The notes beneath the pieces are model-generated. The model had not been told where the DNA came from and ran no database searches. It worked only from the letters and a program-made list of their open reading frames with translations. 53,763 nt of DNA from contig CAJXUU010000003.1 in the NCBI GenBank assembly GCA_913061325.1, positions 1-53,763 on the forward strand, given 5' to 3'. Below are positions 52,801-53,763 of the stretch, one piece after another. Each line of letters starts with the position of its first letter. Position 1 is the stretch's first letter. Made by a program: the position numbers and the translations under genes. This DNA is from an uncultured Saprospirales bacterium. Lineage in GTDB: Bacteria; Bacteroidota; Bacteroidia; Chitinophagales; Saprospiraceae.

Positions 52801-53357
52801 AGTCTGATGGATTGTCATTCATCGATGTGGCTGCAGATGCTGTACCTATGAAAGAAAGTAATGTAGGTGTATTATCTAAATCAGTAATTACGGTATCATA
52901 TGGGGATGTCACACCAATAAATGTGTTAGAGGATAAAGCGTTATTCACTATGAAATTTAAAGCTGAGAGATCTGGATACATAAGTGAAATGATAGACATG
53001 ACGAGCCTCGTAACTCCAAGTGAAGCTTACATATCAGATGCACTTAATGCGAAAGGTATAATACTGACTGCGAAACGAGATGCAGAAACATTATCTACTA
53101 ACGCATTATACCAAAACGAGCCGAACCCATTCAAAGATAAAACGATGGTTGGATTCGAATTGGCGGAAGCTGGAGAAGTTACATTTACAGTGACTGATGT
53201 TGCCGGTAAAGTATTGAAAGTAGTAAATACAGAAGGGGTGAAAGGATTCAACTCCATTCCATTAGATGCTGAGGAATTCGGAATTACTGGTGTACTGTAT
53301 TATACATTGGAGAGTAATGATTTCACAGAGTCTAAGAAGATGATAATTGTGAGATAA
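28824..53357 (+). CDS. 8177-residue T9SS-exported multidomain surface protein (giant 3)
   Basis: A single uninterrupted frame of 24.5 kb starts with the signal peptide MKKPLIFFCTIIATGLSLSS. In order it holds an unassigned N-terminal domain (about 40-470) with GKVMYEAGHSHN and AQRVFHNYSLWALEA; a PKD-like and a cadherin-like module (about 453-632); a kelch-like propeller with repeated RGExQDDxYRY blades (about 633-926); four cadherin-like modules with LxNDTDPxG (about 933-1394); DUF11 modules (about 1395-2593); fourteen roughly 177-aa modules (about 2598-5063); a HYR pair; ten ECDG modules (about 5260-6160); and HYR modules with a lamin-tail-like insert (about 6323-6473) and a P-domain-like insert (about 6489-6640). 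It ends with dockerin-like (about 7826-7910) and cohesin-like modules and a T9SS tail (NEPNPFKDK). Inference: a cell-surface fibre or adhesin. The stop codon is followed by a strong terminator. Confidence 0.88.
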   Translation: MKKPLIFFCTIIATGLSLSSFKVDDRFTEFKIDKCIEYVDESVNCSDDTAPIEVKPAPMPPYDLETMQNGSLIIDMGQTPQTINNTLKAYGLVYRLTSVKNIPVKWVINPSKTKDGIDFTYNGVNYRGAPFIVPGEFVTPEILTFVNNFVASTNLNVVQTTSAVDVPVYSTINYYPRWTLDAANGGISQGYIDNAGIPQGAYNFKDPQDLDCCDQLFAMPHADPEWNTHSNLYFWNLDCSGGIWAACHAVSALENSFNPANPSEQMNFLSNKTGVANPGDYPWAENSLILWGDHNDGSIPPPYINESTASVPGPLSTTYNAHPAMQYLGLLDGSMENGSEQTYLPYNGTSWRTSTAIPIYDDSHDDIINGNSPGRAAKVAFGEGFGDSNRGKVMYEAGHSHNKASDPENVGAQRVFHNYSLWALEATKISIGNLVPANTNIEKNMNQAFMLDSAPSGGAGMAYNYEWSVTPASAGTFDNPFSSNPTFTSTGTGPFPIEALISVKVTDNCGTNVAFNSTPLTITNGPPSITPVDDMITICEDYCLEDIDVLANDLFSGTTSPNTLTITSISPASARVTVESGTMLKYWPSLDNITDITVTYQVCDASSICSTTDGTLTIDILADACAAGEVCIPTGSATGDFIYALSGKDGATHFERFQVSTGNWTNNLPNLPAGDDEGASLALDDDYVYYIRGESQDDFYRFDIANTTWDPALTSLPANLGKGSDMVILDDFIYVVRGENQDDVYRYQISNNTWTTITSGADPVENVTKGTALVTDGTDLYLFRGKDQDDIYKYTIGTSTWSVLTTTPSNMGEGDGEYADGYLYYINPGEGGATRFFSRLELSNIGAGWESLTHFNGLFGTDDKNNLSIGFDGTYFYVTEGDNQDQFLRYEYNMSGGTWTELANPDFNWRKPGSGIAILSGSLSTPCDAPCNSCVTAYPDAIDDGTLVIDISTDSDIDIDLTTNDDEPNEQDVIITTALNDADLIAASNGTLTVINLMGTYNIGTMGFDEGNNITYTPDPGFVGLETFEYRICDSDCRCDVATITIDVQAAGPMTTPDPIGPFSTCEPLLIDVLLNDTDPNGGSLIITSVQSTFMGANLSNLGALLEIVSTGGIQVVRYTPPSTITSTNDMFTYTVDNGFGTATETVTIIIDANLYVNLPPTPMNDVAEPIIAGDVAYIPILSNDTDPEGYDLEIGSTTTDLLNSINFNSAYTGPALVANDVFSISPTGQIGFTPPSGYLGTVTFIYQVCDIPDPGTGCVQTPECNTATVEVDVYNQAPIAFEDNTSTGTDQMIDISALENDTEPDGNPFDTTGIMVGDDINLTGMGSTALGGTVVVNANGTIKYTPPVGVSNVTDMFFYKVCDELDDTVISSSAAMDSSKCDIALVTIDITEPIDLNVNKSVSPSFISSLPQNIIYTIVVENSSISEATNISLDDDLPSGVVFVSASPSQGSYDDVSGSWFVGTLTATDGLSGGTDEATLDLVVTLNDVNDSYNFVQVNNADQSDTDSSPNNNMSGTPAEDDESSALVLADADLAIVKDNAQTEYTPGDPVTYTITVTNNGLLDVVGATVTDNFPAILSNIMWTAVANGNAAIQGAASGSSDILSLVNIESGPGNSIVFTVIADTDSGASGNLVNTATVATPVGVNDSDPFNNTSTDTDTPTIVFADLGIVKDNGQTEYTPGTSVTYTLTVTNDGPLDVVGATVADVFPSELSNVIWSTAVTGNASVQIPTSGVGDISSLVDIEAGAGNFIVYSITADISASATGNLVNTATVTAPVGTTDPDPTDNTSTDTDTPNPIADIGIVKDNGQTTYIPGTSVTYTVTVSNVGPSDVVGAAVADLFPSSLLNAMWSTAATGNASVQGATTGSGDVFSLVNIEAGVGNFIVYTITGDIDMGATGNLVNTATITAPVGTTDPDPTDNTSTDTDTPDPMADLGIVKDNGQTEYTPGTSVTYTLTVTNDGPTDVVGATVADIFPSELSNVTWTTEATGNASVEIPTSGAGDISSLVDIEAGAGNFIVYTITADIAASATGNLVNTATITAPVGITDPDPSDNTSTDTDTPDPMADLGIVKDNGQTMYTPGTSVTYTVTVTNDGPTDVVGAVVTDNMPAALSNVMWTAVANGSASIANASGSGNISELVDIESGAANSVVYTITADIAAGATGDLVNTANVTPPVGTTDPNPTNDMSADTDTPDPMADLGIAKDNGQTMYTPGTSVTYTVTVTNDGPSDVVGAAVTDLFPSELLNAMWTTAVTGNASLQGATTGSGDVFSLVDIEAGAGNSIIYSITGDIAAGATGNLSNTATVTVPVGTTDPDPSDNTSTDTDTPDPMADLGIIKDNGQTTYVAGTSVTYTLTVTNDGPTDALGATVADIFPSELSNVMWTTVATGNASLQGATFGSGNISSLVDIEAGAGNFIVYTITADIDASATGNLVNTATVTVPVGTTDPDPTDNTSTDTDTPDPMADLGILKDDGQTEYNPGTSVTYTITVTNDGPSDVLGATVADIFPSELSNVLWTAAANGNASIANASGSGNISELVDIESGAANSVVYTITADIDPAATADLVNTATVSTPVGTTDPNPSNNTSTDIDTGIITNPSIQVTKALTDLEEQANGDVKLTFELEVTNTGDTYLEDITLTDPLSFIPAADPASQNISVIVSNISADTPPTANDPGYDGDSDINILVGNDGVMQPGQSFTVTLMVEVNPTLFSMLPQPVTNQADAGGIPNDVGGNVYINPLTGVPYVAGEVQDLSDDMTTDNPDGGTPEDPTPIIIPGKIDLSKQLNSIANPAVSGLAGNVDASYTFNICNTGGSNISGLSLEDNINNEFGSGFVDITTSPVIGVSTATLDPTVSNSYTGFSPNLNMLVGTDGVLAPGECVSIMLTVEIDLDMMPDPAENQATATANDDGTGETTTDDSDNDAPTGTPNGDTTGDDPDDPNSDDDDPTPFPPTPSIDVAKSVNTLNNSPTNATSYYVTYRHVVQNTGNTVLENLSLTDDIVTILCGGYVGTTNINVLNVDADTPPTSAVATTVMNGLNDALNNDGLLNPGESFIVDITVEMDNSMTTCPQPFLNQSTSEGLPTDGAGTPLVDPADGMDYMDGDITDTSDSGTDADGANNGAPNDTGGYDDPTPLSVAGIIGVVKSITSTTVAASGIAGNYDVTQVFYIENTDGNNIINIQLTDDLAVQWGSAFVGVTTAPVVTTVGADGATTDPTANAAYDGVFDVNLLSTDGELSPSEFIRVTLVTEINASEVGTNGLMNQATVTGIDENGAMLTDLSDDSTSSGSANDEDADGDNPGGAGDDGAMGTNNPTPLLIPEISTTKAVINTQPAASGTIGNYDVTFEFILQNTGTTILEDIFLDDDFAIQLIPAFVGVTVDAIITSSGASEDPITGTGSMLLAGDGTLLQGESVTVQVVVELDASMVPATGLSNQATAIGSPTDGMGNTLPDPNDPAGVTPLGDVNDLSDSGQDPDGTNPDEPGDMGTPDDPTPIVLPGEIALTKTLSSVPVPATSGLIGNYDASYTFEICNIGGVDLINIDLVDDLSSEFGAGYVGVTTSPSVSLAGINVSLADPTANSGFTGYSPNNNLLNGDGGLEVGECIEVNMTIEVDAGLMPDPAFNQGEATGEDPMGEDVSDLSDDSTDLDGDMTPDNESGGGDDPTEFPPIPEISVTKNLVMNEVQEDGDVKMTFDFIIENTGNTYLDMLTLTDPLSFLPAANPSSQNITVAVTNLSSDSAPTTNSGSYNGVGDINLTLGTDGLMGPNQQYKVTMMVEVNPITFALVMPQPVTNQAIASGIPTDDMGTPINDPTTDVPYAMPVMDTSDDGIDPNTDNPGFPGDMGTPDDPTPITLPGVIAVEKTLVTIVPAIAVGNALADYTFEVCNIGGVTLSNLNLLDGLSSQFGSGFVGVTSAPSITGGTTTATTNSGYTGFSPNVNMLNNNGLLLVGNCFTVSLQVELDMDMLPDPAENQAEATGDDPLGNTVTDLSDDATDIDGDTIPDNETGGEDDPTGLPFFPNIQVAKSINTTVASPIADHYYVTYRHVVENVGNTVLEEFILTDNMITALQGGYVGTIDINVLTGSPAAMNLPVANAMTTVMDGVNNSLDGISGLLNPGEQFIVDITVEVDVTAIIGTQPLLNQSTIEGTPTDGSGVTLTAPDTGAPYMTGDVTDISDSGTNPESNNPGAPNDSGGSDDPTPLSLPGQIGVVKTITGTTPSASGVLGNYDVTIDFVIENTGSVNLTNIDLSDMLSAQWGSAYVGVTITPVITVAGGDVTTADPTVNASYNGDLDSEMLNGDGELSPDEQITVQLVVEVDASESPAVGLENQATASGSDILGNEITDLSDDNTGSTDPADPDGENMDGEGNTPGGTNDPTPLLIPEIRTTKEVVNLTPSATPGNSYLTFSFVIENTGTTPLTDIRLSDDMVQQFNDAWVGVVTSPMIISSSATTDPVMDNPWNGGNGNGSIFQFSGDNMFNNNTGVMLPGEVVVVEVTIEVINLNIDNPQTNRARVRGDVPDGNTVQDNSDSGNDPTGTNPDEPGDTGGPNDPTPIPPIPSINVAKSISNISNASSGVEGNFDVEYTFIIQNTGTATLDNVSLMDDIQSQIGGAFISVMNGPTIDGASTAAVTGGPNAAYAASGMQTELLDLTGDLERLETIVVTVTIEIDPDADGIIYNSDFEMENQGTTSGDPLDINGDPLIGVDGNLVDPVTDDSDNGIDATTDNGEGGFDDPTPLLLPSIGVAKSIAEVVEASSGIEGNFDVTIKYVVTNAGNTVLAHISLVDNIMAQWGTPFIGVTTMPNITTSNVSVGPNENAGYAGIADLLVPAMTDMMEPGQSFMVEITVEVDPSLSGGMTLMNLATTMGTPLDPDGIPIPGVTVTDDSDNGVNPTGTNEEGGSDDPTPLDLPSIGLAKMGGTAVPVVGMPGFYDIDYTFIVENTGNIVLNEVSLIDDFGGQFGSAFVEITSAPMITGGTAAVPGGTNLGYLGLAAPNNEMLNGAGILEPQENIIISLTVRVDATVVSDPNNSLTNQALATGIDPDGNPVEDESDDGSDPEGGDDPTTTTLPCYTEIVCPSVGSDILVSNDLGWCAAIVNLPLTTVNSNCAGVDDGDVQYMLSLDAVNPATNITVIANTWITGQPSGLMFAEGTTTITFRIDPTAIPGTATVDPATCGFNVTVVDKQNPTVICQDINVYLDASGTATISAADIDGGTTDNCDTPILNIDISNFDCSNLGLNSVTLTAQDSEDNIDSCVASVFVLDIIPPTIQMVAENDTVDCDGTGNSTDLAAWLSNNAGATFTDNCPSVIETSYVLIQDTNQCGLTGVNTYLFTVQDGSSNSVNYEASFIIQDTLAPTLTAMAMPLEVVCDGDNNVTELLDWLNDNGGATASDICGTVTWSNDYGQVDAGACQGTGSITVTFTATDACGNSTPTTATLTILDEVAPYWTIDPQDVTFECNDSIDPLMQIETWLGAQGFGDAADSCSVVTYSNDYVALTPTCGATSNAGTALVTFTATDACGNATPRTATVTVVDMTAPIITSPSIDETVECDGGGNAAELAAWLAMNGGATVLDMCSDTTWNTPILLETIDNCGGTQELIYAFSAQDACGNQSDTTIASFIIIDTTSPSMDTEAMDMSINCNGTGNTMDLQTWLDDNGGAEASDICGTVSWEYDLIQESDLCDLTGSGTYRFTATDQCGNTSTTEATFEITDTEAPMLTATAMGIEVVCDGDNNITELLDWLNSNGGATATDNCNDVTWSNDYGQVDAGACQGTGSITVTFTATDACGNSTPTTATLTILDEVAPYWTIDPQDVTFECNDSIDPLMQIETWLGAQGFGDAADSCSVVTYSNDYVALTPTCGATSNAGTALVTFTATDACGNATPRTATVTVVDLTKPDVSNPATDMTVECDGAGNTNELNAWLDDYAGASWDDTCGDVTPNDPILLTTIEGCGLTNEMRYAFTATDPCGNVSDTTIGIFIIEDTTPPTINPDAMDMTVECDGIGNDTELDTWLDNMASAGATDACSNEAIIVEWDLVTEEDSCGITGIQEYRFTFIDNCGNSSTTEGSFTIEDTTPPVIMGGMDYFGECDQSNANNDDELLSWLNNRGGSTAEDMCGSIVWSNNYDVANFEDGCNDSRSIDVTFIATDECSNESEITLNFSTGDNTPPVFTNCPRPPVIVDAPEGWCSAFVNFSLPLATDNCGEPIVEQTDSTGFSTGDLFPVGLTVLEFTATDSCGNETMCEMKIVVNDFHTPPTITCPADVETVSDQGECGVVVNNIAPTAEDNCPDNLAIIYEVKDEFGVTIEEGIEDASGTEFPGGTSTVTYTVFDQPIVLITEVLQDGTTSGIEIGNLGPATMDITCATVTRISATDTVSFILPTGTSLAVGDVYTYDFPDAIAAGEQATYQLLFLDRVVDELTINNGQLDGENIFRIDPVDNDNPSDWMVANDCSPGSYGTYNPELPIFTDNGSNASFQSEAPSMTQCSFTVTVVDIEAPMCATQDTMTFTNMAIVIEDGTCAISSQVIVEAGIVGDVNIQDFLATIDNAGAITALLESPEGTEIVLFSGLCDGTENIDVSIDDQAVSNIQGASCSPLGNGNAYKPMDAFKAFYGEEAEGIWTLSVFADSPVTGSLNSWTLEVLTNEAYAQMDTIISNDPTVCEAEFTWIHPVFVDNCCEGSMTVQYDFSNAVTGITSTETDNILTASGFIDLDGTEVTRTFEVGVTVITYTLTDLGGIVSSCGFTVTVNDDEPPMFPDGCEDLTIFLEPGECEGMLPFANIPDVTDNCGVDSIAYFLNGEQLDIGYIPIGENAVTLIATDIYGNMDSCTFNLNVVEFIPDNNTMSCNNSINLSLGVDCIAILTADMILEGGPYRCYDNYCIEVTTASGIVVDATFDITDVNQTFTVSITDCLGSGNSCWGTVTIEEKLLPEIECPADINLSCNQDPNERFEDGHPLAGQLISGEASLLTCEANATITFIDDVLDGGECGDPRVQILRRWRVTDNAGNSATCDQLITVLPYDPADVVFPGDFILQDAFSCSLVDTNPEIIQPDSTGKPTLSEQSIFGNSYCDINISFWDEIFQDANCVSGYEIHRHWGISNECMPIVDGVNPLKHIQRIKVGDISAPTLYDLDDVTLSTNVWDCFGTYVLPEVVHEDDCSNYTVKWNVSYGQVDEGVLYNLLPGATEVTARVTDACGNVANSSFIITTLDITSPTAIALQNIVISLTSSSEAEGSAKLYAASVDNGSHDNCGDVWVEIRRESDECEVSGNTTYNADGHFNDGSSNPNSPNYDSDGGQFVKFCCDDIYNATVDIDEDGVLDPGYVKVWMRVWDDGDGDGIYGSEGDNFNEAWSFVKVEDKLAPQITCPPDVTITCDMDREDLDVVGAATGFGSCGPAEIEYNDIIVNLSTCNEGFIRRRWSIVGRSDIFCDQNIVIEGIESTPVSVSFSQVGDFTAEGCPDNIAIGEPTWSGSPCDQIGYTVETDTFLFEDGACYKLLNHYTVINWCTYDPNDANPIGIWEHTQVVKVTDNTLPVIEDCEDQMYAVNDHGDSDDDGNTCEGMITLVNIATDPGSENCPTGWLKWQVFVDLWGDGTNDYEFSSFLPPFDNNFNDSNNNGIPDKFVAPTANGEQVSIPLPDIEGSMSNHKVTWKVTDGCQNVTSCSTNFMVVDKKAPTPYCINVSSAVMASNGTLDIWAVDFNLGSFDNCTADENLRYTFTDVAPEDDTSYDESRMSSSRVFTCEDVENSPVAVMMYVWDEKGNYDFCEVYLSILDNGIACGEGATIAGRLANVEGEGLEDVDVILNAILPEYPRTGYSDEDGMYTFLGAPMSNIYEITAQKNNDYTNGVSTLDLVMIQRHILGLAEFDSPYKMVAGDINSDEKLKASDLVELRKLILGVILELPNNDSWRFIDQDQTFTDILDPWPLVESIELETTEDDMMNNDFVAVKIGDVNGNATMNLTGIAQSEVRGAPFEMYYNDRIINEGEVVELTIHGDEKAELYGYQFTIESDGLSFIDVAADAVPMKESNVGVLSKSVITVSYGDVTPINVLEDKALFTMKFKAERSGYISEMIDMTSLVTPSEAYISDALNAKGIILTAKRDAETLSTNALYQNEPNPFKDKTMVGFELAEAGEVTFTVTDVAGKVLKVVNTEGVKGFNSIPLDAEEFGITGVLYYTLESNDFTESKKMIIVR
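33418..36600 (+). repeat. Eight tandem ~399-bp DUF11 repeats within giant 3
   Basis: Units begin near 33418, 33822, 34221, 34620, 35019, 35415, 35814 and 36212, each opening with a variant of ADLGIVKDNGQTxYTPGTSV. The period is 133 residues (399 bp) and always a multiple of three. DNA identity between neighbouring units is very high, with long identical stretches, which indicates recent expansion or homogenisation. Confidence 0.9.
36616..44008 (+). repeat. Fourteen ~530-bp modules arranged as a higher-order super-repeat
   Basis: Modules start near 36616, 37150, 37678, 38230, 38770, 39306, 39820, 40373, 40863, 41420, 41952, 42477, 43021 and 43531, each opening with a variant of xIxVxKxxxx. 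Linkers are Asp-rich (DDPTP, DLSDDGxDPDGDNP). Modules 1-5 match modules 7-11 one to one in subtype, giving a super-period of about 3.19 kb. Confidence 0.85.
44984..45388 (+). repeat. 405-bp exact direct duplication, copy 1
   Basis: This stretch reads identically to 46061-46465 over 405 bp (135 codons) with a constant offset of 1077 bp, exactly four modules. Sequence flanking it on both sides diverges at once. Confidence 0.9.
46061..46465 (+). repeat. 405-bp exact direct duplication, copy 2
   Basis: This is the partner of 44984-45388. Base 46060 and base 46466 are the first differences on each side. The duplication is in frame and spans a module boundary. Confidence 0.9.
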
Positions 53358-53391
53358 GCAGTAGCTCTTAATTGAGTTGGAGAATAAATAC

Positions 53392-53426
53392 AGCCCTTCT
53401 GCATTCGCTTGTAGAAGGGCTTTTTT
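53392..53426 (+). terminator. Rho-independent terminator after giant 3
   Basis: A perfect 9-bp stem AGCCCTTCT / AGAAGGGCT with a 12-nt loop runs into six T, 34 nt after the stop codon. Confidence 0.95.
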
Positions 53427-53552
53427 GATTTGCCATGGTCTTTTACACAGGAATAATTAGGACGGAATGGTTAGCCGTCCAGCTAAGTTCGTCAGCCATT
53501 CATATTTATGAAAATTGATCATATCGCTCAGAGCAATCATCTCAAAAAGCAC

Positions 53553-53585
53553 ATATGTCGGACATCTCGAAGATGTCCGACATAT
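53553..53585. repeat. Perfect 15-bp hairpin repeat, copy 1
   Basis: ATATGTCGGACATCT and its exact reverse complement are separated by the 3-nt loop CGA. The first 16 bases recur at 53711-53726. The hairpin lacks a T-run, so it is not an ordinary terminator. Confidence 0.85.
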
Positions 53586-53708
53586 TTCACATAATCAAGC
53601 AATACTCTCCCACGACTCTATCTCCATTGCAATCCTTTCAATGTCTGTAGGGCAAAAAAGGTAAGGAATGGAAGAATAGAAGAAAAGAATGAATGGACAA
53701 TCAAAATC

Positions 53709-53744
53709 AAATATGTCGGACATCTCAATAAATCCGACATATTT
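53709..53744. repeat. 12-bp hairpin repeat, copy 2
   Basis: AAATATGTCGGA and TCCGACATATTT form a 12-bp stem around a 12-nt loop beginning CATCTC. The left arm plus the start of the loop match copy 1; the right half is shorter. The 53427-53763 region shows no credible gene. Confidence 0.85.
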
Positions 53745-53763
53745 ATATGAACTTAAATACATC

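Noticed and set aside
53587-53700. Minus-strand 30-odd codon frame ending ...ERIAMEIESWESIA
   Set aside because: It looks somewhat protein-like, but it is short, has an in-frame stop upstream near the hairpin, and no family is recognisable; it could be a gene remnant.

Overview
The window reads as an AT-rich chromosomal segment of a Bacteroidota bacterium, most likely a Saprospiraceae-type marine or sludge gliding heterotroph. The phylum rests on several independent signs: at least four proteins end in a type IX secretion system (T9SS) C-terminal sorting domain, a PorP/SprF-like T9SS gene is present (frameshifted), one promoter matches TTTG-N19-TAnnTTTG exactly, and HtpG and RecG are of the expected type. 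The family assignment is inference, based on the recurring dockerin-like module NGVSTLDLVMIQRHILG combined with HYR, DUF11 and T9SS modules.

Layout. 1-2008 (+): the 3' part of a gene with a Pycsar-type transmembrane (PycTM-like) domain, a 74-aa L7/L12-CTD-like protein, and a ketopantoate reductase-family protein. 2073-2257: a cluster of structured repeats whose stems change by compensatory substitution. 2325-5411 (-): a secreted M60-type metallopeptidase with a T9SS tail. 5858-6723 (+): a VOC protein and an SRPBCC protein in a two-gene operon. 6744-11916 (-): an M19 dipeptidase lipoprotein, a TonB-CTD protein without a membrane anchor, a frameshifted PorP/SprF-like gene, and an MMPL/RND exporter. 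12155-16311 (+): htpG, preceded by a sigma-54-like promoter and followed by a hairpin terminator, then recG.

16446-53357 (+) is the striking part. Three consecutive giant secreted proteins of 1839, 1827 and 8177 residues fill about 37 kb. Each gene has its own terminator, and related AT-rich boxes lie upstream of all three. The first protein is built from eight DUF11-like modules and three SdrD-B-like modules. The second is a HYR scaffold with a C-type lectin domain apparently inserted inside one HYR module. The third, of the order of 0.85 MDa by my estimate, has an unassigned N-terminal domain with a GHSH motif, a kelch-like propeller, cadherin-like modules, eight near-identical 133-aa DUF11 repeats, fourteen roughly 177-aa modules arranged as two six-module super-repeats plus extras, ten ECDG-type modules containing an exact 405-bp duplication, and a HYR backbone carrying lamin-tail-like and P-domain-like insertions. 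Proteins 2 and 3 share a C-terminal cassette: CarboxypepD_reg-like, dockerin-like, cohesin-like, T9SS tail.

Together the three look like a locus for very long, acidic, probably calcium-dependent T9SS surface fibres or adhesins. Function is inferred from architecture only. The window ends with a strong terminator and two copies of a hairpin repeat. I saw no tRNA, rRNA, CRISPR array, IS element or phage gene.
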